Shown piece by piece: positions 11,791-22,906 of a stretch of DNA of 64,000 nucleotides (positions are counted from its first letter, which is position 1; every line of letters starts with the position of its first letter). Made by a program: the position numbers and the translations under genes. Origin of the DNA: Dendrocalamus latiflorus (taxonomy: Eukaryota > Streptophyta > Magnoliopsida > Poales > Poaceae); the NCBI GenBank assembly GCA_017311315.1, contig CM029640.1, positions 17,171,512 through 17,235,511 of the forward strand. The letters run 5' to 3'. A model generated the notes under the pieces. That model had not been told where the DNA came from and made no database searches. It saw only the letters and a list, made by a program, of their open reading frames with translations.

Positions 11791-13518
11791 CTTGCGGGGA
11801 GAGCTTGGGGTGGTCTGTCCTTATGGACTGTAGTGAGGGGGAGTTTTGTGCTTTACTGTTTTATCCTGTATATTATGCTCCTGTTCTCATTTTGTTGCAT
11901 TGCATATGGGTGCATTTGGGTTAGTCCTCCTAGCATAGATTAGAGAGGTTCTCTTGTCTAGTTGCTTAGATTTCTTCCTCTCATCTTGTGATTCTAGGAT
12001 GCTGTTTATTAACTGTCTCTCTTCTCACTAGGTTGAGCTCACTCACTTATAGGTTCTAGCAAGGGTTGAGCCACCTTGGGTAGATAGGGAACGTGTTTGC
12101 TCCTTAGTGTGTTAGAAGAGCAGTTGATAGTCCTAGTGTCATATGGGGTAGATGAGAGTCAGTCTGAGCCATAGTATCCTCTATATCTTATCTATACTTT
12201 AAGGACTGCCTTTTCTATTTCTCTTCCCAGCTTCTCATTTTATAGCTTTGGTTCAGGGGGAGTTCATTTGGGAGCTTCTGGAGCTTAATATTGACAAAAC
12301 TCAACTTGAACTAAAAAGTGCATCACATGTTGAGGGGGAGCTGGATTTTCTTGCTTTTTAGCATTTTGCATTGTAATATAATTACATGGAGCCTTGACTA
12401 TTATCCTTTTATGACATGCTTACAATGTTTACATCATGCCATGATCAGTGCTTACTTGCTAGATTTATCATAACTTTATATGTGTGGTCAAGCCTTTTGC
12501 CATTGATAAGTTAATTAAAATTGCATAACTTGAATTAAGACATGTCATGTTAGCTCTTGAGATTAGTTTGTCTTTAGTTATCCTCTTATGATTCATGCCA
12601 TGTCAGATAGGCTAAGTTGAGCTTTGAATCTTTAATTGAGTTTTAGATTGAGCTATGCTAGTTTCTTGATAAATCATGAGGTAGTACAACTGTTTAAGAA
12701 AGCAAAAAGATCTCTTTATGTGCAAAAAAACTGATCTCACCAATTCTTTCTCATGAGACTGCTTGCCATTGCACTAGGCATGAACTAAGGGGGAGTTTTG
12801 GATGACCAAGATCATCTCCTTAATCTTCTTGCTTGGAATGGTCACATAGGCTTGAGATCTAGCACATGACTAAAATTTTGGTTGGAAACGACCATGAGTT
12901 TTAAAGTAAAATATGTCTATTGTGCTAAATTTGCTTGACTACAAAAAGACTAAAGTGCTTGAACAAATGATTCATTCTTGAACTTGTAGCACTCTAAAGT
13001 GGCTCAATACTAGCTTCTTGGTTGCACTTAGATTATTGACACGGCTTGCATCATCTTTGGATACCTTAAGCTAGACTTTGATCTTGAATGGCTTGACATG
13101 TTAAAAGAATTCATCTAAAATTCAGATTGGTACTTATGTGGCTTGGCTTGATTATGCATATCTTGTTATGATCTTTATAGCATTCATATGAGTTATGGCT
13201 TGGTGTAATACTTAATGGTCATTTTGGATAATCTTCATGGCTCTAATTGCTTAGATTAAATAAAATTCAGCCACACCATGCTATATTCTCTCTTTTGCAT
13301 CTTGATGACTTTATTGCCAAAAGGGGGAGAATATTGGAGAAAAAGTCACTTTTTGGGAGTTTTGTGAGTTTTGAGGAAAACTTGCTCTTTCTTTTGCTCC
13401 TTTGTCAACATGGTCATTAGCTTCATTTTCTTTCTCTTGGACCATGTATGACTCTTCAAACAAACTCAATCTTATGTGCTTTTTTTGTGTTTGTCAATAT
13501 ACTTATTAAAGGGGAGAT
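11791..13518 (+). other. 3' noncoding region of the Copia element
   Basis: About 1.7 kb without a convincing gene. It contains five gggggag polypurine runs (about 11837, 12256, 12332, 12788, 13321). The last, aagggggagaatattgg, resembles the purine tract usual before SIRE/Maximus LTRs although it lies 200 bp away. No env-like frame is visible. Confidence 0.6.
13508..13518 (+). promoter_or_regulatory. Polypurine tract
   Basis: aaaggggagat ends directly at the 3' LTR start (tgagagacca, 13519). It is the expected primer for plus-strand synthesis. Confidence 0.7.
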
Positions 13519-15352
13519 TGAGAGACCACGTGGAGGTATCCCCATGTTTGTGATGAGTAATTGACGGTTGGTTTAGAGAGTTTGAGTTTGTTTCGGGTAT
13601 TCTAGGGTTGAGTACCTTTACTTGTGGTAATGTTGATTATGCTATTTCGTGCGGTGCTATGTGACGGTTTGCTTATCTGTGTGACTGCAGGACTTCGGAG
13701 CTAGGTCATGGTGAGGTGAGGAGGACCGGGACTAGGCACAGGAGGTGTTGAGGTCCAGACGGTCGGTGATGCTGAAGATGATCGAGGCTGGTGAGGTGGT
13801 TGCGAGTTGGGAGATGAGGAACTGGAGCTGGAGCTACCGGTGACGGACACGACGGGCGACGGCGAGAGAACCGGGACTAGGCTCAGGGAGGAGTCGGAGG
13901 TCCAGACGGTTGGAGGTCGGTTGTGGTCGTGTGCAGCGGAGCGGACCGGACTAGACTCAGAGAGGAGTCAAGGTCCATACGGTCAAGGTACCGGACGCGG
14001 GAAGCTTCCGGGAAGGTGCTTGAGGGGCAAATTGGAGATTTGACTCAAGCAATGAGGGTGGAGGCTGGTTTTTCCCTCCAAAAAGGCTGGTTTGACACTT
14101 ACCTCATGTGTGTGTGTGAGGTTTGAGTGGGTGTAGTATGACTCTTCTTGATTTGCTATTAGAGGGTGAGCTCTTGCCTTCAAAAGGTGGTGAGGAAGGC
14201 AGCAGTAGCAGCTCATTCCAGTGAGGCATTCAGGTTAGAGAGCTCATGGGTGTGTAAGAAAGCAATGGAGTGAGTTCTGGAGAGTGAGCTCTGTTGTGTG
14301 CGTGTGTTCTCGTGTCAAGAGAAGCATGTAGTGAGAGGGATGTGAGCTAAACCTTTGTAATCATTCATCTCTCCTCCTCAATATCATTAAGAGAATGATT
14401 GTGTTGAGTTGTTTCCATTTGTTGCTCACCCTGTGATGGATTGCGTTCTTCAGTTTTCTCACTTTCAGTTTTCTGTTGGAAACAAATTTGAGTTGAATCC
14501 TTGCTAGAATGGATGGTTCTTGTTTGCTTTGTGATGGGAAATACTCATGGCCATATGACCAATCCATTCCCAAGAGCATATGGAAGAATCAATGATTTCT
14601 GTCAATTCTTTGGCTTACGCTTCATTTGCTCTCCTCGCATTTTTTCTAGGGTTTAATGGCAGAGCAGGTGTGATTCTTTGGATTCTTGGTGGTTTGCTTG
14701 CTCTAGGTTTGTGATTTATAGTTGTGAGGTTCTCTCTAACTGAAATGCAAGGCCTCATAAGCAAAGGATTAAGGATTCTTGCAAAATCCGAAGATTAGCC
14801 TCTTTCTCAATGCAATTTTCAGATTCTTGGCTAAAATCTTGATTCCTAGCTCATGTGTTGTAATCTCTTGTTTCCTAGAGTCTCCTTGCTGTTTAGAGTG
14901 CAGTGCAGTTCAGTTAATCCAAGAAGGGATGCAAAACTATTGTCAATTTCCCTGTGACTGCATTCTCAGTAAGTCTGTGAAAACTTTTCAGTTTCTGCTC
15001 TGTTCTGGGGGGGGGGGGACCGGTCAGACCGGAATGGAGCCGGCGGTCGGACCGGCCACTGACCGGTGGTCTGACCGGCGGTCAGGTAGCGATCTGACCG
15101 GCCCAATACCACCGGTCTGACTAGCCCCCTACAGGCTATGCTGCCCTTTGTTTTTCGCTGCTGTTTTTCTTGTTTAGTTCTGTTCTTTCTTGTCTTCCTC
15201 TCATTGCTGTCCAGTATGAAGTTCCAAAGAGTTTGAGCTGTCCTCTTCATAGCTTTTCGCAGCTATCGGAGAGAAGACTCGCATGTGGATACTTGGGGGC
15301 ACATTTTAAAGAGGCACCATTCACCCCCTCTGTTGTCATATCCGATCCTACA
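13519..15352 (+). repeat. 3' LTR of the Copia element
   Basis: 1,834 bp, TG at 13519 and CA at 15351-15352, followed by target duplication catag. Contains a g-run at about 15007, then partly palindromic ggtctgaccgg-type motifs at 15018-15125. The end block 'ttaaagaggcaccattcac' is shared with the segment ending near 4780. Bases 13980-15005 are nearly identical to 1780-2815. Confidence 0.85.
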
Positions 15353-16129
15353 CATAGTTGTGTGGAAAGTTTACCCCAATGACTAGCGTAGTGGGAACAA
15401 CTCCCCAACGAAACTAGCGTAGCGGGAAACATCACCCTCCACTTGCTATCCCATTCAAGCCAGATCAGAATCAGCATGCACCATCTCCACCTCACTACCA
15501 TTCGAGATGACTCTAAGGTTTGGTAAATTATTTAGCCAAGTCATACCTATTATAGGCATGTGGTTATACTGTTTTACATTGGAAGATCATCACATTATTC
15601 AGTCCTTGGAGTTATCTGGGTGGTTCTACCACAAACTACACAATCTTGTGCATCTACTACATCAGCCTTTCTTACCATCCGCATAAATATTTAAACAAGT
15701 TGATGGTTTTCAGGAGTGTAAAATAATCAAGATACAACATACTAGTCACTTTCCACCACTGTCTGTCCAAACCAAATTTGTATGTTTGAAATGATGCCAG
15801 AGCAAATTAATGCAACCGAGTATCTAAGCAAAACTAAGCATGGAGCTTAGATATGGACTTATATCTAGTATGTTTACCATTAATTCTAGGGTGACAAGGT
15901 TTTATGTCCGAAGTTAAGGAGTGGGATATAATAAATCAATTGTCATCTAAAGGGAATTAATTATGAACTAATGTGAATATAATTTGCATAATAAGGTAAA
16001 TCATGCAATTTGAAATTTTCAAGTAAAATAACTTACATTCAAAAGGTAGGTGCAATATAATCAAAGTGATGACTTGCCTCACTCAATTTACTGCAGTCTT
16101 GATCTTGCTCATAGCTTTTTTAGTCAATG
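15353..16129 (+). repeat. Dispersed repeat X, copy 1, middle part
   Basis: Continuation of X after the Copia insertion. The block at 15360-15460 ('gactagcgtagtgggaac') aligns with 33140-33240 in X copy 2, and 15500-15800 with 33320-33590. It is ended by the solo LTR at 16130 and resumes at 18929. No gene is visible. Confidence 0.6.
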
Positions 16130-18923
16130 TGTGAGACCATGTGGAGGTTACCCTATGGTCGTGATGAGTAATTGACCGTTGGATTAGATTTTGAGTAGAT
16201 GTTGAGTTTGTTTTTTGAGGTTTGGCTCTTTGTCTGTGAGGCTTTACGACCTTGTGCTCTACAACCTCTGCTGTATGCTCTACGACTTCTGCTCGTTCGA
16301 CTTGGTGGTCGGTAGAGGTGGTCGGTAGAGCCCTTACGACTGTGTGGTCATAGGTGATATTTCGTCTGGGTAGTCAGCTGAAGCCTTTCGACTTGGCGGT
16401 CGGCATAGGTGGTCGGTAGTTAGCCTTACGACCATGTTGTCGTAGTCGGTGTTACGACTTGATGGTCGTAGGTAGTTTTATGACTTTGAAGTCAGTAGGC
16501 TATACGATTTCTGGCTTTATGACTTGGTGGTCACAGTCTGGCTTTACGACTTGGTAGTCGCAGAAGCTTTTATAACTTATTGGTTGGTAGTCGGTGTTAC
16601 GACTTGGGGGTTGGTTGGGGTCTTACGACTTGGTTGTCAACAGAGGCCCGTACGACTAGGTAGCTTTCAGACTTGGTGGTCGGCAGAGGGTTTTACGACT
16701 TTATGGTCGACAAGTGCTCCTACAACTTGGTAGTCGTAGCCTGTAGTCGATGGTAGTAGCTCTGCCTAGTTTGTAATCGATAGTCGTAAGTTGTAGTGAC
16801 CAGCTGCTGTGAGTGGTAGTCGTTGTGCGCAGTGGTCGTAGCGCTCTGCCTATGTAAGCGATAGTGTAGACTGGTGATCGATGGTCGTAGCCGAGGTGCT
16901 CGATAGTCGTTGCCTTTGCTCTGTGGAAGTCGTAGGTCATAGCAACCTGGTTGGGTAAGTCATAGCCGAGGTGAGCGATAGTCGTAGCGATCTGATCGGT
17001 AGTCGTAGCTTGTGTCTCAATGGTCGTAGCAAGCTGTTTGATGGTCGTAGCGGTCTTGTGTGTGGTCGTAGGCTACTGGAGGTTCTTGTGGGCTCGAGTA
17101 CTTCTGTCTTGTGCAACAGAGTGGTCGTAGGTTGTTTAGACTAGTTGGTTGGCTGTGGTTATTCACTGGAATACCTTTTGAGTGTGCTAATGGATGATCT
17201 GGTGTATTGTGCAGTGCTATGTGATGGTTTGCTTGTTTGTGTTGGTTGCAGGACTTCGAAGCTAGGTCATGGTGAGGCGTACGAGGACTGGGACTAGGCA
17301 CAGGGAGGTGTTGAGGTCTAGAACGGTTAGGGAGATGCTAAAGATGATCGAGACTGGTGAGGTGGTTGCAAACTGGGACGACGTAGAACTAGAGCAAGAG
17401 CTATCGAAGATGGATATGACAGGCAACGACGAGGTGGACCGGGACTAGGCTCAGGGAGGAGTCGAGGTCCAGACGGTCAAGGATGCTGGGTGCCATCATA
17501 CACGAGGAAAAGGACGTGGTGCGCCAAGTGACTTAGGTCGTTTGCAAGCGGGGACGGTTCGGTGGGATCCGGATGCATGAGAGGCTTGACGACAAGTCAT
17601 TGGGGCCACATGGAGGCTACTTTGGGAAGCGTGTGTGAGTAAAACCCAGTGTCAATTTTTGACCGTAGCGCTTTCCTTCTCGACCATGTACACTCTTTCA
17701 TCGCACTATTTTTCGATTGGTCGATGGTCGTAGATCTCATGGACGTGTGCTCCCACTGCTTTACAAGTTGTTTACGATCGCAGTCGATTACGAGTGCTCG
17801 ATGGTCTTCGACCATGTTGATCGCATGACCATTCCATTGGCTTATGATTGCGTCGGTTCCGCTGCACCATCTTTCGGTCACGATGGCTTTGGTTTTGATA
17901 GTTATCGACTACAGTGACCTGTCCGGTAGTCGATTTCTGTCCAAACTGTACTTTGGTCGAGTAGTCGAATTTAGGACCACTGTGCAAGCTATCAACCACG
18001 TTGTCGAACTTATGACCACGGTGTAAGCTTCGATCACGTTGTCGTTCTTGATTTGATTTCTCCGATGCTACTGCTTGCTGTGACATGTGGGATTGGACGC
18101 AAAGACATCTTGACTGTTTTCTTCACACGAGCAAAGAGCTGCGCATCATTCTTGTCTGGTGGTCGTGCGTATCCTTTGGTACTTGTAATCGTTTACGACC
18201 ACACTTGCTTTCTATCGCTCAATGGTTCTAAGTCATGTGATCACTCGACTTCTCTGCAGCCTCTTGTCATTTACGACCGCACCTGGTTTCAATCGCTCAA
18301 TTGTTGTAGTTCTCTCAGTCACTTTCTGAACTGTTACGGCCACACACTGGTGTTCGGCTTCTCATATTTTCTGTCCGCACCTTGGTCAGTGACTACAGTG
18401 GTGTCGACCACACATTGGTCTTCGACCACGTAGTTCACGATCTCGTTGGTTTCAACCACGTTGGTTATGACCATGTTGGTTTTGACCACGTTGGTTACGA
18501 CCACGGTGGTTTTGACCACTTTGGTTACGACCATGGTGGTTTCGACCACATTGGTTTCAACCACGTGGTTACGACCACGTTGGTTTCGACCACGTTGTCT
18601 GTTTTGACCACGTCATTAGTTTCAACCACGTGGTCTGTTTCGAACACGTCATCTGTTTCGACCACGTTGTTTATTTCGACTATGTTGTCTGTTTCGACTA
18701 GTTGTCTATTTCAACCACGGTGCATTCTCGCCGAGTGGGCGTAATTCGACCACACTGTCCTCTGATCTGGTCGAACGATGGTTGTGTTCCTCTGTTTTCC
18801 AGTAGACCTCATATCCTAATCTTCATAGCTTAGTAGCTATTGGAGAAAGAGGAGTATGTGAATATTTAGAGGAAAAATCTAAAGGTACCATTCAGCCCCC
18901 TCTGTTGCTTGTCTGGTCCTACA
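16130..18923 (+). repeat. Solo LTR related to the Copia LTR, with long internal arrays
   Basis: Starts tgtgagaccatgtgg and ends gtcctaca, with target duplication caatg at 16125-16129 and 18924-18928. The start, the 'gatgagtaattgaccg' block, the 'gacttcgaagctaggtcatgg' region near 17255 and the 'accattcagccccctctg' end match the Copia LTR family, but no internal region is present. It is therefore a 2,794-bp solo LTR left by LTR-LTR recombination. About 16240-17150 is rich in gtggtcg/gtcgtag; about 18180-18720 is rich in the complements cgaccac/tacgacc. The peptides encoded there are simple-repeat artefacts. Confidence 0.85.
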
Positions 18924-18928
18924 CAATG

Positions 18929-20147
18929 GCCTTAATCGCTTTGGTCTTTGTTTCTTTCAGGATCTTGACCTTGCTCGCTCCTTTACTTCTTCAACACTTT
19001 GAATTCTAATTATGTGATAAACAACTGAATCTAAATAACTCAAAAGTCCAAATAAATGTGAATGAACTCAAGTAAGTTTTATTGTTATTAAGTAGATGAT
19101 CTGAGGTAAGGTTTAGCAAGTGTGAGATATAGACATAGTCAAATGAGCTTCAAGCGAAGGGTGGTGAGCTCAATTAAGTTTTATTGTTATTTAGTAGATG
19201 ATCTGAGGCAAAGTTTAGCAAGTGTGAGATATAGACGTAGTCAAATGAGCTTTGAGCGAAGGGTGGAGATGACAAAGGAAAAATTTGCTGAAAAGGATAT
19301 CAAGGATGGTTCAGTGAGGACGAAGGAATATTCACGGAAATATTCCATTCAGGATTCAAGGGCGGTTAGCCATAGCTGACTTAGTGGATGTTATGGCTTG
19401 AACCTTAATTTAATGACTACATTATCCCATAAGTCAGGTGAGATCTACGGAAGATATGAGGATTTACTTGAGATCGGTATAATTTTAATTAGCCATATTA
19501 ATCTTTTATTTCATTTCTTCGAAAAGTTCATGACATATTATTATTTGAGGCTTAGTTACCAATTAGTTGAATTAATTAAATGATTAGTTCAATAATCTAC
19601 TGAAGTGTGGGATCATTTATTTAATCACTGCTACATAATGGCTAACTTTAGTTATGCCACTGTTGACCAATAAATTGTCACTGACAATTAATCCTAGAGT
19701 TTAAATGCATTTAGATGAAATGCAGCTCTTGGCTTAGTCCAGGTATTACTAGACTTCAAATTACAGCCTACTGGTATGGTGGCATATCATTTTAATTAGG
19801 GTTTAAATTAGTACACCTTATTACCCTTCAGTTCATATATTTATAGTTTAGCTAGATTCTTTTAATGACCAATAACCCAAGGGGTTTTGTGATAATCAAT
19901 TATATTCTAATAAACACACCGACATGATCTTTAATTAAAGATGTTTTTTTGGAATAAATGCTATTGATATTTTATGTGCATGTAATATGTTGGAAATACC
20001 CTCCTAAGGACCTGTGCATAATTAGTGAAAAAGAAGTACATGCAAAGGGGTTTTTGAATTTTTTTTAGAGGAGGAATCATTTTCCTAAAGCGAGTCGTAT
20101 GGGGGAAGTTGAAGTTGGAGTCAAACTCATGCTGAGATAAAAGAATC
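18929..20147 (+). other. End of repeat X copy 1 and AT-rich spacer with a 100-bp duplication
   Basis: 18929-19065 matches X copy 2 at about 33900-34070 ('ttctaatta', 'aataactca', 'ccaaataaat'). About 19078-19165 and 19178-19265 are a direct duplication, around 'agtagatgatctgagg' and 'gtgagatatagac', with a few differences. The rest is AT-rich with no supported gene and ends at the target duplication of element A. Confidence 0.5.
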
Positions 20148-20152
20148 GTGGG

Positions 20153-20398
20153 TGTTGTGGCTACAGACCAAACAGAGAGAGAGATGGTAGTGGAGAGTAA
20201 TGAAGATAAGTGTAATGGCCTGGGTCCTCCCCATGGCTTACCGCCATATATATATGCACAAGAGGAGCGCTTTTACAATAGTGCCCTTACATTGGAGTGT
20301 CCCTTTAGGGGTGCTTATGTCATTACACATGGCCTATTCTGGGCCTTGTAATCTCCTGCCAGGCCTGCTGGGTTTAGGTGGGGGCCACCCCTACGACA
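20153..20398 (-). repeat. 3' LTR of element A
   Basis: 246 bp, read on the plus strand as tgttgtggctac...acgaca. It differs from the other LTR (30808-31053) by one base in 'gcacaagagg' and one in 'ccacccctac'. Contains a short (TA)n tract near 20246. Confidence 0.9.
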
Positions 20399-21035
20399 GG
20401 AGCCTCTCATGGTAAAGGGCTTCACAAGGCCGTAGCCATGTCGTCGAGTCCTTTGGCCCCCTCCGTCCCGCGGCCTGTGAGCCTGTCCAGTACTTGACCC
20501 GGGGCTGTGCTGCGGCCGAAGCAGACGTGCGCGCTGTTGCGACGCTCGGACTTCCGGGCGTCCACGTGGTGCAACGTGCTTGGCGTGGTGCGGGCGTTGA
20601 GGCGTCGTGACCATTAATATGGCGGCGGACTTCCGGTGGTTGGACTTCCGCCGGTTGATTCCCCTGCTGATTGGGGTATATATATGGCGCTGGTGAGACG
20701 TTGCTCCTGCGTATATTGTGATAGAAGCTGTTCCCCTAAAATGGGCCCCTGCCGTGCATCAACATTCCTGGGTGACGCTGAGCGGCTTGGGGAATGTTGA
20801 TGCACAGAAGGAGGTCTATTTTTCCTGGGAGCTTGATCAGCGCCGGTTATCGACAACCAGCCGCGCTTCCTAACCCCGCACCGTGCTTCCGTAGACGACA
20901 GCGAGGTCTGCCCTGTTTTTCTTAACAGGCCTACCTACAGTCGGTGTTCCTGAGGGAGCCCGCTGGCATTACCTTGTACGTTGATGCACTGTAGGTGGCC
21001 TGTTAAGGAAAACGAGGTAGATTTCGCAGGACAAG
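20399..21035 (-). other. Element A 3' region between array and LTR
   Basis: No gene is supported. The first 80 bp (complement of 'gaagccctttaccatgagag') match the corresponding position in element B before its 3' LTR (53935-53991), so this is conserved element sequence including the plus-strand priming area. A classical long polypurine tract is not obvious. Confidence 0.6.
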
Positions 21036-22390
21036 ACTCCCGAAGTGGACTCGCGCGCTTCGTCCCCTACCCTTCGAACGGGCGGCGGCGAAGCTGGTGC
21101 CTAGTCGACGTAGGCGCGCGCGCTCCGTCCCCTACCCCTCGAACGGGGGGCGGCGAAGCTGGCGCCTAGTCGAGGTAGACGCGCGCGCTCCGTCCCCTAC
21201 ACTTCGAACGGGCGGCTGCGAAGCTGGCGCCTAGTCGAAGTAGGCGCGCGCGCTCCGTCCCCTACCCTTCGAACGGGTGGCGGCGAAGCCGGCGCCTAGT
21301 CGAAGTAGACGCGCGCGCTCCGTCCCCTACCCTTTGAACTTCGCCGGCGCCTAGTCGAAGTAGGCGCGCGCGCTCCGTCCCCTACCCCTCGAACGGGTGG
21401 CGGCGAAGCTGGCGCCTAGTCGAGGTAGACGCGCGCGCTCCGTCCCCTACCCTTCGAACGGGCGGCGGCGAAGCTGGCGCCTAGTCGACGTAGGCGCGCG
21501 CGCTCCGTCCCCTACCCCTCGAACGGGGGGCGGCGAAGCTGGCGCCTAGTCGAGGTAGACGCGCGCGCTCCGTCCCCTACACTTCGAACGGGCGGCTGCG
21601 AAGCTGGCGCCTAGTCGAAGTAGGCGCGCGCGCTCCGTCCCCTACCCTTCGAACGGGTGGCGGCGAAGCCGGCGCCTAGTCGAAGTAGACGCGCGCGCTC
21701 CGTCCCCTACCCTTTGAACTTCGCCGGCGCCTAGTCGAAGTAGGCGCGCGCGCTCCGTCCCCTACCCCTCGAACGGGTGGCGGCGAAGGTGGCGCCTAGT
21801 CGAGGTAGACGCGCGCGCTCCGTCCCCTACCCTTCGAACGGGCGGTGGCGAAGCTGGCGCCTAGTCGAAGTAGGCGCGCGCGCTCCGTCCCCTACCCCTC
21901 GAACGGGGGGCGGCGAAGCTGGCGCCTAGTCGAGGTAGACGCGCGCGCTCCGTCCCCTACCCTTCGAACGGGCGGCGGCGAAGCTGGCGCCTAGTCGACG
22001 TAGGCGCGCGCGCTCCGTCCCCTACCCTTTGAACTTCGCCGGCGCCTAGTCGAAGTAGGCGCGCGCGCTCTGTCCCCTACCCCTCGAACGGGTGGCGGCG
22101 AAGCTGGCGCCTAGTCGAGGTAGACGCGCGCGCTCCGTCTCCTACCCTTCGAACGGGCGGCGGCGAAGCTGGCGCCTAGTCGAAGTAGGCGCGCGCGCTC
22201 CGTCCCCTACCCTTCGAACGGGTGGCGGCGAAGCTGGCGCCTCGTCGAAGTAGACGCGCGCGCTCCGTCCCTTACCCTTCGAACGGGTGGCGGCGAAGCT
22301 GGCGCCTAGTCGAAGTAGGCGCGCGCGCTCCGTCCCCTACCCTTCGAACGGGCGGTGGCGATGCTGGCGCCTAGTCGAAGTAGGGGCGCG
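21036..22390. repeat. 65-bp tandem array in element A with a 380-bp higher-order period
   Basis: About 21 units of 65 bp, each with 'ctccgtcccctac', 'cgaacggg', 'ggcggcgaagct' and 'ggcgcctagtcgaagtag'. Some units are shortened to 55 bp ('ccctttgaacttcgccgg'). Five 65-bp units plus one short unit make a 380-bp block: 21061-21440 repeats at 21441-21820 with only a few changes. The array lies upstream of the antisense gene. The same unit, inverted as expected, sits upstream of the gene in element B (43480-43753 and 53451-53875). Apparent ORFs here are repeats, not genes. Confidence 0.85.
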
Positions 22391-22906
22391 CACAACTTGG
22401 GCTCTTCGATGCGGCCTTGCGTTATACAGGTTCCTTGAATCACGCCGGTCCCTGGCCTGACAGGGTTAGGTTCCCGTACCGTGTGACCTGACGCGCCCGG
22501 GGCACGCGGCATCCTATGACTGCTGGGCGGCGGGATGTGGACGGTTGCGTGTTTGCAGCCGCTCGCCTCTTCCCTAGGCAAGGGGCACACGGGGCGTGCA
22601 GCGAGTGGCGCCTGTGGGGCGTTGCGCTGTATGGGCGCTTATACGACTGCGGTCGCGCCTCGTGCACGGACCTCCGCGACCCTTCGCTTTCGATTACGAG
22701 GAAGCGTGCGGGGCAGGCCTTTACACCGCTGCGGTTGCATCCTGCACGCGGATCGTTGCGACGCTTCAGTAGCGGCGGTACGGGCGAGGCGGCTTGAAAT
22801 AGCCCCCCGTAATAGCGTCCCCGCACCTGTGCGCCCTCTTTCCTGTTTGCTCGGCCTTCCCCACTTTCGCGCTATCTTCACCGTATTGGTCTCGTCGTGG
22901 GAAGCG

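Larger units (their letters stand above)
1328..15352 (+). mobile_element. Copia LTR retrotransposon (Maximus/SIRE-like), complete but decayed
   Basis: Bounded by TG...CA ends and a 5-bp target duplication catag (1323-1327 and 15353-15357). Contents in order: an abnormal 5' LTR, an initiator-Met primer binding site, gag with zinc knuckle and long coiled coil, protease, integrase, then RT and RNase H (the Copia order). After that come a 1.7-kb noncoding tail with polypurine runs and the 3' LTR. The elongated gag and the gggggag runs near the 3' end point to the Maximus/SIRE lineage. The polyprotein is broken by several frameshifts and stops, so this copy cannot encode working enzymes. It was inserted into repeat X. 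Confidence 0.9.

Noticed and set aside
18334..18744. Repetitive peptide frames rich in FDHVGYDH or TNVVKT
   Set aside because: Simple-repeat translation of the cgaccacgttgg array inside the solo LTR, open on both strands.
21036..22390. CRISPR-like array
   Set aside because: The units are contiguous without unique spacers, and the sequence is plant retrotransposon DNA. It is an ordinary tandem repeat.
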